Part shown: one piece after another, positions 52,197 through 60,509 of the stretch
Layout: every line of letters begins with the position of its first letter
How positions within the stretch are numbered: position 1 is the first letter of the stretch
NCBI RefSeq assembly: GCF_043235035.1
Contig: NZ_JAZAQF010000006.1
Location: 62,001 to 126,000 of the forward strand
Direction of reading: 5' to 3'
DNA length: 64,000 bases
Source of the DNA: CACIAM-69d sp001698445
GTDB taxonomy: Bacteria > Cyanobacteriota > Cyanobacteriia > CACIAM-69d
The notes under the pieces: generated by a model
Told to the model about the DNA's origin: nothing
The model's database searches: none
What the model saw: only the letters and a program-made list of their open reading frames with translations
Position numbers and translations under genes: made by a program

Positions 52197-53384
52197 ATGA
52201 GCAACACTGAGCCACTTCCCGCAAGCAAGCTGGTTCAATGGTGGGAATCGCTCTCGCCGCTATCACGGTTTCTATTCTTTGCCCTGGCTGCTCCCCTGAC
52301 CGTGCTCAATGCCTGGGCCTTGGCCACGATTTTTGGCTACTTCCAATCGTTGCTGGGGGTGCTGTTGGTCACAGCCTTGCTGGCCTTTTTGCTGAACTAT
52401 CCTGTGAACTGGCTAGCGGCCAAAGGGGTGAAGCGAGGGCTGGCCGCCGTAGTGGTGTTTTTGGTGGCCCTGTCGATCGTCATTGGCGTGGGCGTGACCC
52501 TGGTTCCGCTGGTGGTGGCCCAGGCGCAACAATTGGTGGCGCGGCTGCCGGAATGGATCGACTCGGGCCAGCGCCAACTCATGATGCTGAATGAGCGAGC
52601 CGACTTGTTTGGTTTGCCCATCAGCTTAGATGGGGTGATTTCCCAACTCAACGATCGCCTCAAAACCGAACTCCAAAGCATTGCCGGTCGCACCCTCAAC
52701 TTGGCCTTAAATGTCACGGTGGTGACGGTGGTTCGGTTGTTGGACGTGGTGTTAACCATCGTCCTCACCTTCTATTTGCTGCAACACAGCGAAGAAATTT
52801 GGGAGAGCTTGATTGCTTGGCTACCCGATCGGGTTCAGCAGCCCTTTTCCCGCACCCTGCGATCGAGCTTCCAAAACTACTTCATTGGGCAAATCCTCAC
52901 GGCCACCTGCTTGGGCCTGGGGCTAACCACCATGTTTGTGTTGCTCAAAATTCCCTTTGGCCTGCTCTTTGGCCTAACCATTGGGTTGATGGCCCTGGTT
53001 CCCTTTGGTGGCTCCGTGGGCATTGGCACAGTCATCTCCCTGATTGCTCTCCAGGATATTGGACTGGCCCTGCAAGCCTTGGCCGCAGCCCTGATTGTGC
53101 AGCAAGTGGTGGAAAACCTGGTCGCTCCTCGAGTGCTGGGTAGCGTGACGGGCCTGAATCCCTTTTGGGTGTTTGTGGCCATCCTAACCGGTGTGCGTGT
53201 GGGCGGCCTGTTGGGCGTAGTGGTGGCCGTGCCCATGGCTGTGTTGCTCAAGGAAGCCTTGGCGAATTTGCGGGCCCAAGATCCCACCCCCGGGGCTGTG
53301 AAATCTCTGTCCGAAGTGGAACCGGAATCACCATCTGTGGGTATTGCGGCGGCGGCTTCTTCCCCGGTTACGGAATGCGATTGA
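52197..53384 (+). CDS. AI-2E/PerM-family transporter
   Basis: Polytopic membrane protein of about 395 residues of the AI-2E (PerM/TqsA) family, which includes exporters of autoinducer-2 and Na+/H+ antiporters. Hydrophobic segments lie near ~20-60, ~75-105, ~180-215, ~250-340 and ~345-370. Family motifs are VLLVTALLAFLLNYPVNWL, VVTVVRLLDVVLTIVLTFYLLQHSEEIWESL, GLTIGLMALVPFGGSVGIG and QQVVENLVAPRVLGSVTGLNPFWVFVAIL. ATG at 52197 (MSNTEPLP) with CAGGAG upstream is preferred; ATG at 52155 is possible. The substrate is unknown. The C-terminal tail is Pro/Ser-rich. Confidence 0.85.
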   Translation: MSNTEPLPASKLVQWWESLSPLSRFLFFALAAPLTVLNAWALATIFGYFQSLLGVLLVTALLAFLLNYPVNWLAAKGVKRGLAAVVVFLVALSIVIGVGVTLVPLVVAQAQQLVARLPEWIDSGQRQLMMLNERADLFGLPISLDGVISQLNDRLKTELQSIAGRTLNLALNVTVVTVVRLLDVVLTIVLTFYLLQHSEEIWESLIAWLPDRVQQPFSRTLRSSFQNYFIGQILTATCLGLGLTTMFVLLKIPFGLLFGLTIGLMALVPFGGSVGIGTVISLIALQDIGLALQALAAALIVQQVVENLVAPRVLGSVTGLNPFWVFVAILTGVRVGGLLGVVVAVPMAVLLKEALANLRAQDPTPGAVKSLSEVEPESPSVGIAAAASSPVTECD

Positions 53385-53563
53385 TGCTTTTGATGAATTC
53401 ATCATTTCTCATGTCAAAAACATCAATTTCAGTTGCTTTTAAATCAATAATTTTGAGTGCCATTCAATAGCATCAATCGTGAATAAGTCGGGTAGGCGAA
53501 TTTGCTTGCTCTCTCAAGATTGAGATCGTAAAACTGAACAGAAGACCCATAGCCAAGCTTGTT

Positions 53564-54166
53564 ATGTCCTGTGCAGTGGCCCTGATCTTGATTGGGTTCC
53601 AAAACGACTATTTTGCTGCCGATGGGATCCTGCGGTCTGTGATTGACCAGGCTGTCCCAGTCGATCGCATCTTGGACAGTACGGTGCAAGTGGTGCGCGG
53701 GGCGATCGCCCATGGAGTTCCCACCATTGCGACCCCAATTTTTTTCACCCCCACCTATGAAGAATTGCTGGATCCCGTTGGTATCCTGAAAACCGTCCGT
53801 GATGTGGGAGCCTTCCAAGCAGGGCAAAAAGGTGCAGAAATGGTTGAGGCCCTCCTGCCCTTTCACGATCAAATTTGGGTTGTGCCCGGAAAGCGAGGTT
53901 TAAATGCCTTCACGGGCACCTCGTTGCATGAGCTGCTGCAAGAACATCAGATCGCTCATATTGTGCTTGCCGGTGCGGTCACGTCCGTTTGCATTGACTC
54001 CACCGGTCGGGCTGCCCACGAAAAGGGCTATCGCGTGTCAGTTTTGGCCGATTGCACCTGCGCCAGAACCCAATTTGAGCAGGAATTTTACTTAGAAAAT
54101 GTGTTTCCCCTGTATGCCAATGTAATTTCCGCTGAGTGCTTTCTTAAGTCTTTGGCGGATGTCTGA
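53564..54166 (+). CDS. Isochorismatase-fold cysteine hydrolase
   Basis: Enzyme of 200 residues of the isochorismatase-like superfamily (isochorismatase, nicotinamidase, N-carbamoyl hydrolases). The Asp-Lys-Cys catalytic triad is complete: Asp15 in LIGFQNDYF, Lys110 in VPGKRGLNAFTGT and Cys143 in GAVTSVCIDSTGRAA, with the usual cis-peptide AVT before the Cys. The substrate is unknown; no siderophore-biosynthesis genes are adjacent, so isochorismate is not assumed. The last codons and the TGA stop (54164-54166) lie inside the left terminal repeat of MITE-like element B, so the present C-terminus (LADV) derives from that insertion junction. Confidence 0.88.
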   Translation: MSCAVALILIGFQNDYFAADGILRSVIDQAVPVDRILDSTVQVVRGAIAHGVPTIATPIFFTPTYEELLDPVGILKTVRDVGAFQAGQKGAEMVEALLPFHDQIWVVPGKRGLNAFTGTSLHELLQEHQIAHIVLAGAVTSVCIDSTGRAAHEKGYRVSVLADCTCARTQFEQEFYLENVFPLYANVISAECFLKSLADV

Positions 54167-54280
54167 AAAGTGTTTTGAAATACCGAGTTAAGGGCTAGTA
54201 GTTGGCGAAGGGGCTGAAGCATCCTAGGTTCGTCGGTGACTGGAGCTTGCAGAGTATCCATTTGGGCTTTTCAGACATCC
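54157..54280. mobile_element. MITE-like element B with 14-bp terminal inverted repeats
   Basis: GGATGTCTGAAAAG (54157-54170) and its exact reverse complement CTTTTCAGACATCC (54267-54280) enclose about 96 bases without an ORF. The ends differ from those of element A (17140-17272) at few positions, so the two are probably relatives with different interiors. The left end provides the stop codon of the hydrolase gene. The right end lies 19 bases before the start of the PAS kinase gene. Confidence 0.72.
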
Positions 54281-54299
54281 TCTTAGGTAAAACAGAATA

Positions 54300-55721
54300 A
54301 TGACTGATTTTAGTAAAAGTGATGAGCTAAACACCCAAATTCAATACCGACTCATTGAAAGACTCGCGGAATCAGAGCGCCGCTATCGAACCTTAGTGGA
54401 AAACCTGAGTGAAATTGTTTTTAAGGTTGATCATTTGGGTCAAATTACCTTTTTAAATCCAGCTTGGACGAAGATTCTCGGCTTTCCGATTGATTTGTGC
54501 TTAGGCAAACCCTTGACTCAGTTTATGGATGAAACTGAGCAAGCGGACTGGCAAATGATGATGGCTGACTTGGATCATTGTGCCACTTTGCGACAGGAGC
54601 TTCACTTTCGAGACCACACTCAGCAAACAGTTTGGCTAAAAATTGCGATTCAGCCCCGTGGTGAAGATGGTGAGTTTTCAGGATCTTTAACGGATGTGAC
54701 CGATCGCCACCAGGCTGAACAATTGCTGCAACGGATGAACACAGAACTCGAAAAGCGGGTTTCCCAACGAACGCAAGCTCTGAATGTAGCTAATCAAAAG
54801 TTACAAGCCACAATCGAGCGGCTTCAACAGGCCCAATGCGAGCTAGTGCAGTCTGAAAAAATGTCGGGTTTGGTACAGCTTGTGGCTGGAGTTGCCCATG
54901 AAATTAATAATCCAGTGAACTTTATTCACGGAAATTTGGAATATTTAGAAGAATATCTGCAAATGCTGATTCAATCCTTGGAGGCTTATCAAGCCCGTGA
55001 CTTGGAGACGGCTGCTACGATTCCATTGCCCACCGAAACTATTGATTTAGAATTTTTGAAAGAGGACTCTCAAAAAATTATCAACTCAATGCGAACGGGG
55101 ACTCATCGGATTCGGCAAATTGTCTTGGATTTACGAAATTTCTCACGAATTGATGAATCCGAGCTAAAAACCATCAGTGTGCATGAGGATATTGATGGAA
55201 TTCTGAAAATCTTAAGCTATCAACTGAAAGCCAAGTTGCAATCAATTTCTATTTCCAAGTATTACGGACAATTGCCTTTGATTGAATGCTATCCTCGATA
55301 TTTAAATCAAGCATTAATGAGTATTTTAGAAAATGCGATCGATGCGATCGGGGAGGCTGTTAAAAAAGTAGATTCTAAAATTATTATGCCTAGTAGCTCC
55401 ACTTATTTTGGAACAATTGAAATTAGTACCTTCGTTGTGGATAGTCAATGGATTGCGATTGAAATTTCTGATAATGGCATCGGAATTCCGTTACTAATTC
55501 AGAGCAAGATTTTCAATCCTTTTTTCACAACCAAGGATGTGGGTAAAGGGACTGGGATGGGACTAGCCATCAGCTATCAAATTATTACGGAAAAACATCG
55601 AGGAAAACTCAGCTTTCGATCGCAATACGGCCAGGGCACAACTTTCACGATCCAAATTCCAATTCAGCAAACCAATTTGGCGGATTCGCCCGCGCAGGAG
55701 TCGGCGAATTCCCAACGCTAG
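54300..55721 (+). CDS. PAS-domain histidine kinase, soluble
   Basis: Kinase of 473 residues without membrane segments. A PAS domain (~22-138; RTLVENLSEIVFKVDHLGQITFLNPAWTKILGF) is followed by a coiled coil (~138-185). The HisKA-like region has His200 in LVQLVAGVAHEINNPVNFIHGNLEYLEEYL. The HATPase has SILENAIDAIGEA, ISDNGIGIP, FNPFFTTKDVGKGTGMGLAIS and GQGTTFTIQIP. The kinase core is closely related to that of the Cache-HAMP kinase at 32174-34237 (shared SEKMSGL-QLVAG-AHEINNPVNFIHGN). No response regulator is adjacent. ATG at 54300 lies just outside MITE-like element B, which may carry its promoter. Confidence 0.88.
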   Translation: MTDFSKSDELNTQIQYRLIERLAESERRYRTLVENLSEIVFKVDHLGQITFLNPAWTKILGFPIDLCLGKPLTQFMDETEQADWQMMMADLDHCATLRQELHFRDHTQQTVWLKIAIQPRGEDGEFSGSLTDVTDRHQAEQLLQRMNTELEKRVSQRTQALNVANQKLQATIERLQQAQCELVQSEKMSGLVQLVAGVAHEINNPVNFIHGNLEYLEEYLQMLIQSLEAYQARDLETAATIPLPTETIDLEFLKEDSQKIINSMRTGTHRIRQIVLDLRNFSRIDESELKTISVHEDIDGILKILSYQLKAKLQSISISKYYGQLPLIECYPRYLNQALMSILENAIDAIGEAVKKVDSKIIMPSSSTYFGTIEISTFVVDSQWIAIEISDNGIGIPLLIQSKIFNPFFTTKDVGKGTGMGLAISYQIITEKHRGKLSFRSQYGQGTTFTIQIPIQQTNLADSPAQESANSQR

Positions 55722-55731
55722 AACGTTCGGC

Positions 55732-56529
55732 CTAGGCTTTGGGGGTGGCAAGCTGGGCCTGGAGGGGGCGGGCGTTGGTTCCCAATCGGGTTTGCAACTC
55801 GGTGAGCAGGGCGGGGGCGATCGCCTGGGGTTCTGGAAACAGCAGCCAAGTCACCCCTTCGGAACAGGGGGGCGTGGTGAGGGAGCCTTGATAGTGGTAG
55901 AGCAATCGGGGGATGGGGGGCAACAGGTCGGCGGGGTTTCCTTGCCAAGTGCGATCGAAGCTGGTTCCGAGGGTGATCGGCGCGCGGGCTAATAAGTCTT
56001 GCAACAGTTGGGGGGCGGCTCGATCGAGCTGGGAAGCGGCAGCCTGGGTTGGCGCGGCCGTTAACCAAAGGCCCAACACCAACAGGGATCCGGCCCGATC
56101 GCGATGAACAAAATGCACTTCTGCGGGAAAGGTGCGGCCGGCGCGGTGATGCTCGCTGGGGTGGTGAAAGTGGAATTGCAAGAGGTCATGGGGTCGATCG
56201 CCCAGATGCAGGGTGCAAGTGCCGGGCGGGCAATCCACAAAGATTGATCGCCCCGTGTTGCGAGCCGTTAGGGGTACGGATTGGTAAGCCAACCGCAAAT
56301 CCACGGGCCCAAGCTGTTTCTGGGCAGCCAGATCGATCGGGGATTGGCGCTGACCGAGGCCACAGGTCGCAAAGGCAGGATCCAGCTCGCTCCAGTGGTT
56401 GGGGCCGGTGGGGCCGTCATAGCTCCAACGGGTGGCGGCCCGAACGGGGCGATCGCCAAATCCCGCCCAACCCCCAAGGGCCCCGCCCAGCGCGAGGGAT
56501 CCTTGCCATAACCACTGACGACGTTTCAT
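55732..56529 (-). CDS. Alpha-type carbonic anhydrase, exported
   Basis: Enzyme of 265 residues interconverting CO2 and bicarbonate. The signal region MKRRQWLWQGSLALGGALGGWAGFG looks Tat- or Sec-compatible, so it is probably periplasmic. Zinc ligands are His120 and His122 in LLQFHFHHPSEHH and His139 in AEVHFVHRD. The SPIDL motif and YQGSLTTPPCSEGVTW (the Thr199 equivalent) are intact, and Cys56/Cys236-like residues could form the usual disulfide. ATG at 56529 is preferred to longer frames. It follows the Zam-type gene on the same strand, with an intrinsic terminator between, so co-transcription is unlikely. Confidence 0.93.
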   Translation of the reverse strand: MKRRQWLWQGSLALGGALGGWAGFGDRPVRAATRWSYDGPTGPNHWSELDPAFATCGLGQRQSPIDLAAQKQLGPVDLRLAYQSVPLTARNTGRSIFVDCPPGTCTLHLGDRPHDLLQFHFHHPSEHHRAGRTFPAEVHFVHRDRAGSLLVLGLWLTAAPTQAAASQLDRAAPQLLQDLLARAPITLGTSFDRTWQGNPADLLPPIPRLLYHYQGSLTTPPCSEGVTWLLFPEPQAIAPALLTELQTRLGTNARPLQAQLATPKA

Positions 56530-56616
56530 GGCTTGCTCTTGAATTCTGAATGGCCCGATTTCTAGTTCCTGATTCCCAATGTTCAGGAACCAACGTTCAG
56601 GAAGCAGTTCCCAATC

Positions 56617-56648
56617 AAAAGGAGCGATCACCGGGGCGATCGCTCCTT
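56617..56648 (-). terminator. Intrinsic terminator of the Zam-type gene
   Basis: On the minus strand, 19 bases after the stop, the 11-bp stem AAGGAGCGATC/GATCGCTCCTT with an 8-base loop is followed by TTTT. It contains the HIP1 octamer in its stem. It separates the Zam-type gene from the carbonic anhydrase gene. Confidence 0.75.
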
Positions 56649-56666
56649 CTAGGATAGGTAGCGGAT

Positions 56667-59078
56667 CTAGTCGTCGTCGAACTCGTCGAGGGGCGCTTCC
56701 AAATCGTCCGGCTCGTGGAGATCCACAAGATCCGATTCTTCCGGCTCCTCAGCCCCGTAGCCAAAGGTCAGATCCGAATCATCGGCTTCGTCCTCATCGT
56801 CCACCAGCGCATCAAAGTTGGACTCGGCCCCGCCACTGACGGCCACCAAATCAATCTGTTGGCGGTAGTAGTCCACGCCGCGCACTTCCACTTCCACACG
56901 GCCCCCGAGGGCGTATTGGCGGCGGCTCTTGCGACCAATCAACATTTGCTGGCGCGATCGATACTCGTACCAGTCGTCCTTGAGGGAGGACACATGCACC
57001 AGCCCTTCAATGCCCAAGGCCTCTAGTTCCACAAAGAAGCCGTAGGACTGCACGCCCACGATCGGGCCGCTGAAGGTTTCGCCAATTCGGGCCCGCATGG
57101 CGGCGGTTTTGCGGAGGCCGTGGCTGTCGGCGGCGGCTTCTTGGATCAATCGTTCCCGATCGCTCAGCAGCCAGGCCGCGCTGGTGATCGAGGCTTCCAA
57201 CTCCTGTTGATCTTCCGTGGGCAACAGGTTCCAGCCGATCGCCCCATGGCAAGAACTGTGGTGCAAATTCACGCCTTCTTTGCTGCGGGCCGTGCGTCGA
57301 TCGCGCCCCTTGGCAAAGAGGGTGTTCAAGCTCCGTTGCACCAACAGGTCTCCGTAATGGCGAGTGGGCGCATTGAGGGTGGTGTAAACCGGCAGGGCCA
57401 AGCCAAAGTGGGAGCGGGGTTCGTGACTGTAGGCGGCTGGCTTCAGGGCTTCCACCAACAGACGATTCAGGATTTTACGGGTGTCGCCGTCGGTGGCCTG
57501 TTGCAGCCACTGTTGCACATCGCGGGGGGTCACTTGATCCGGCTGCTCCAGGGTCAGCTCCAAGCCCAGGTTGCCGGCCAACCGCAGGGTTTCCTGCACA
57601 TCCCCGGGACTGGGGGCTGCTTGCACTCGGTAGAGCGTGGGCACTTGCAGGGCTTGCAGATGGCTGGCCACCACGGCATTGGCGGCGATCGTCACTTCCG
57701 CTAACAGGACACGGGCCGTGGGGGCAATTCCGATCGGGGCGATCGGCGCACCGGGCACATCCTCGCGATCGAACGAGGTCAGCCCTCGGTAACCGCTCAG
57801 GTCAAACCCGCCTCGGCTGAGCCGCTGTCCCCGCAGGGCCGCCGCCAGGGTTTTCAGTTGGGTCAACAAATCCCCGATCGCGGGGGCTTGGGGCAACTCC
57901 GGATCCGCCTGGTTGCCGTCCAAGAACGCATCGAGCTGGGCTTCCGTCAGGGTGGCATCGGCCCGCACCACGCTGGGATGAATTTCAAACTCCAGCAATT
58001 CACCCTGATCATTAAAGGTCAGCAGCACGGAAGTGGCCAGGCGATCGCACCCTAGACCCAAGGAACCATGGCGTGCGTAAAGATCCGCCGGGAACAGCGG
58101 CAACCATTGGGCCCCCAAGTCGGCCGCCACACCCCGCCGCCGGGCTTCGCGATCGAGCGGTGAATCCGGGTCCACATAGTGAGCCACATCGGGCACATGC
58201 AGCCCCAACCGCATATGGCCCGCCGGGTTGGTTTCCAAGGTAATGGCACGATCCATCACCGGGGGCAACTCGCCGGCCGTGGCGGTCACCGTTGCCACCG
58301 TCAGCAGCGATCGCAAATCCAACCGTCCCTGAATTTCGCTCGCCTTCAAGCTGTTCGCCGGAGCCGGTAACGCCGCCGCTGCCGCCAAGACCTCCTCCGG
58401 GAAGCTTTCATGTAGCCCATACTTACAGACCACAATGTCGGCCGGAGCCGCCGCGTCCGCATCGGCCCCCAACACCTTGATCACGCGGCCCAAGGGGGGC
58501 AACTGCCCGATCGGGTAACGGACAATTTCCACGCTGACTAGGTAGTTGACGATCGCGTCCAAGTCCACCCCGCTGGTGTCCAGCTCCACCCGGAACAGCA
58601 ATCGATCGTCCAAAGGGGCCGCCCGAAAAATTCCGTCCTCGCCCTTTTCCACCCGGGCCAACAGAGACGAATTAGCCCGATCGAGCACCAGCTCCACATG
58701 GCCCTCAGGACTGCGCCGCCGACTGCGACCGCCACCCTCCTTGATCACCTTCACCAACACCCGATCGCCATTCCAGGCATTATTCAGGTGACATTCCCGC
58801 ACATAGACATCTTCCGCGTCGTCGTCATCCTGAATGGCAAAGCAAAATCCCTTACTGGAGCAGCGCAGCTTGGCCTCAAACATGCCCTCCTGTTCCAACC
58901 GGCGATAGCGACCGCGCTCCTTATTCAAGATCCCCAACTTTTCCAGTGCGTCCAGGGCAATCTGAAGCTGGCGATTGCCGCGTCCTTCGCGAGTGCCCAA
59001 CTTTTGTTCAAGAACCTTTGGCGTGAGCGACTTTTCTGAGGTAAAGCTCGCGAGTAGGGAAGCGATCGAAAATTCCAT
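56667..59078 (-). CDS. zam: Zam-type RNB-domain protein with altered catalytic site
   Basis: Protein of 803 residues of the RNase II/R superfamily. An N-terminal winged-helix-like part (~1-60) and cold-shock-like RNA-binding regions (~65-200) precede the RNB domain (~255-600; LGLHVPDVAHYVDPDSPLDREARRRGV, NAPTRHYGDLLVQRSLN). An S1 domain (~650-735) and a strongly acidic tail (~745-803) follow. Active RNase II/R enzymes have a D-x5-D-x-D-D cluster just before LGVHIADV. Here that stretch reads AGELPPVMDRAITLE, with only Asp276 left. This suits the cyanobacterial Zam group (named for acetazolamide resistance in Synechocystis) rather than a processive exonuclease. ATG at 59078 has GGAGG 12 bases upstream. 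Confidence 0.82.
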   Translation of the reverse strand: MEFSIASLLASFTSEKSLTPKVLEQKLGTREGRGNRQLQIALDALEKLGILNKERGRYRRLEQEGMFEAKLRCSSKGFCFAIQDDDDAEDVYVRECHLNNAWNGDRVLVKVIKEGGGRSRRRSPEGHVELVLDRANSSLLARVEKGEDGIFRAAPLDDRLLFRVELDTSGVDLDAIVNYLVSVEIVRYPIGQLPPLGRVIKVLGADADAAAPADIVVCKYGLHESFPEEVLAAAAALPAPANSLKASEIQGRLDLRSLLTVATVTATAGELPPVMDRAITLETNPAGHMRLGLHVPDVAHYVDPDSPLDREARRRGVAADLGAQWLPLFPADLYARHGSLGLGCDRLATSVLLTFNDQGELLEFEIHPSVVRADATLTEAQLDAFLDGNQADPELPQAPAIGDLLTQLKTLAAALRGQRLSRGGFDLSGYRGLTSFDREDVPGAPIAPIGIAPTARVLLAEVTIAANAVVASHLQALQVPTLYRVQAAPSPGDVQETLRLAGNLGLELTLEQPDQVTPRDVQQWLQQATDGDTRKILNRLLVEALKPAAYSHEPRSHFGLALPVYTTLNAPTRHYGDLLVQRSLNTLFAKGRDRRTARSKEGVNLHHSSCHGAIGWNLLPTEDQQELEASITSAAWLLSDRERLIQEAAADSHGLRKTAAMRARIGETFSGPIVGVQSYGFFVELEALGIEGLVHVSSLKDDWYEYRSRQQMLIGRKSRRQYALGGRVEVEVRGVDYYRQQIDLVAVSGGAESNFDALVDDEDEADDSDLTFGYGAEEPEESDLVDLHEPDDLEAPLDEFDDD

Positions 59079-59570
59079 GAAGCGCGTCAACCTCCGGGCA
59101 CAGAGAATGGGATGGGGCGAATGAGGCGCGAGCGACAGCCATCACAGTGCTGCGAACAGCATTGTTGAATGCCATGAACATTAACCGTACTGACGACGAT
59201 CCCTATGCCTCTGGAGCGTTGCTGGTCGGGGCCCGTCGCATCGATCGGGCGGGAAATCCACAAGCGTCACTCGAGCTAGGGCCGGAAGGGTTCCGCATTG
59301 GGTGCTGCAAGATCTTGAACCGGCAAGATCGAAGTTGCAGCGTTGTGGCATTGGGAGGGGGGTGGTCGATGGGAACCCTCGTCCAAAGACACTCCAAACA
59401 CCAAATCAATGCAAGAACACACTGGAGGGAGCGGCTGCGCTCGGGCCCATCTACGCTAGAGCGTGGCGTGCACCTTGTCAATCATTGACACGCAGGTTAC
59501 CCTAGCCGCACGATCGCCGCCATCCCCCCGTTTGCTCAACCCGCCCACCTAACCGAGATCGGTTTGTGCC
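59079..59570. other. Divergent intergenic region
   Basis: This 492-base gap separates the divergent Zam-type gene and the conserved hypothetical gene. One ORF could be drawn (59174-59488, plus), but it has no recognisable features or ribosome-binding site. Nothing else was identified. Confidence 0.5.
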
Positions 59571-60407
59571 ATGTTTGCCGAATTCCGTGCCCGTTATCCC
59601 AACGGCAGCCTCACATCCGAAATCATTGAAGTGAATCAGGGAAAGTTTATTGTGCGGGCGGCCGTCACCCTGGAAGGCACGGTGTTGGCCACGGGGTTTG
59701 GCGCTTCGGAGCAACTGGAGGAAGCTGAAGATCGGGCCCGGTTGCGGGCCTTGGAAGCGGTGGGTTTGTTTTTGGAACCGGCCGATCGGGGGCAGGCCCA
59801 ACTGATCAGCAGCACCCCCACTTACCAACTTCCGGCCGCCCTGTCCGTGGTGACCCCAATTGCAGCCCCAATCTCGACCCCGATTCCGGCTCCCCTGGCC
59901 GCGCCGATGGTTGATGTGGTTGATGACCGATTTGATGATCGATCGCCCGATCGATTTGACAGTCGATCGGGCATGGATCCAACCCTGAATCCAACCCTGA
60001 ATCCAGCCCTGGCATCCACATCGCCCGGCTATGACGATCTCTACGAGGTTGAGCATGGGGCGAGCGACCCTTTGCCCACCATGGAGCCAGAATGGCCCCC
60101 AGAACCGGAACCAGAGCCAGCCCCGGCTCCCGCCCCCAAGCGATCGCGCCGCGCCGCCAGCCCGCCTGCGCCCACCCCTACCCCCGTGCCCGCACCGGCC
60201 CCTGCGCCCGCGCCTGCTCCCACGGACTTATCCGACGCGATCGCCCAAACAGATGTGCTGATGAAGCGTTTGGGCTGGAACAAGCAACAGGGCGTGGAAT
60301 ATTTACAAATGGCCTTTGGTAAGCGCACCCGGGCCCAACTGACCGATCGGGAACTGTTGCAGTTTTTGCAGCACCTGCAAACCCTAGCCGACGACCCGGA
60401 CTTTTAG
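59571..60407 (+). CDS. Conserved cyanobacterial protein, function unknown
   Basis: Protein of 278 residues. An N-terminal alpha/beta domain (~1-70; MFAEFRARYPNGSLTSEIIEVNQGKFIVRAAVTLEGTVLATG...EEAEDRARLRALEAVG) resembles a small conserved cyanobacterial module. A long disordered middle follows (~75-222), rich in Pro, Ala and Asp and containing a 12-bp DNA duplication (59990-60013). The C-terminal helical domain (~223-278) reads DAIAQTDVLMKRLGWNKQQGVEYLQMAFGKRTRAQLTDRELLQFLQHL. The end domains look like nucleic-acid or single-strand-processing accessory modules (a Rad52/DSRM-like impression), but this is not established. ATG at 59571 is used. It lies about 100 bases ahead of the GT39 gene. Confidence 0.72.
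   Translation: MFAEFRARYPNGSLTSEIIEVNQGKFIVRAAVTLEGTVLATGFGASEQLEEAEDRARLRALEAVGLFLEPADRGQAQLISSTPTYQLPAALSVVTPIAAPISTPIPAPLAAPMVDVVDDRFDDRSPDRFDSRSGMDPTLNPTLNPALASTSPGYDDLYEVEHGASDPLPTMEPEWPPEPEPEPAPAPAPKRSRRAASPPAPTPTPVPAPAPAPAPAPTDLSDAIAQTDVLMKRLGWNKQQGVEYLQMAFGKRTRAQLTDRELLQFLQHLQTLADDPDF
59990..60013 (+). repeat. In-frame 12-bp tandem duplication
   Basis: AACCCTGAATCC occurs at about 59991 and again 12 bases later, in frame, within the disordered middle of the conserved hypothetical protein, with a diverged third unit (AGCCCTGGCATC) after it. Confidence 0.7.
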
Positions 60408-60481
60408 CGCCCGGCTGGCAAGGCTTGGGGCCCAAGGGCCATGAGCTATAACCAGAAAACTGGCGAGACATCGACAACGCC

Positions 60482-60509
60482 ATGACCCAGAAACCATGAC
60501 CCAGAAACC
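60482..60509 (+). repeat. 14-bp tandem duplication forming two ATGA-coupled mini-ORFs
   Basis: ATGACCCAGAAACC occurs twice perfectly. Each copy opens a five-codon ORF (Met-Thr-Gln-Lys-Pro) whose TGA overlaps the next ATG: 60482-60499 overlaps ATG 60496, and 60496-60513 overlaps ATG 60510 of the GT39 gene. Whether these are translated is unknown. Confidence 0.8.

Noticed and set aside
53564..54166. Isochorismatase as part of a siderophore-biosynthesis cluster
   Set aside because: No EntA/B/C/E, NRPS or other siderophore-biosynthesis genes are in the window. The fold has many other substrates, and a permease gene separates it from the TonB locus.
59174..59488. Possible 104-residue ORF between the Zam-type and conserved hypothetical genes
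   Set aside because: It has no ribosome-binding site, no recognisable motif, and composition like that of shadow ORFs. It lies in a divergent promoter gap.
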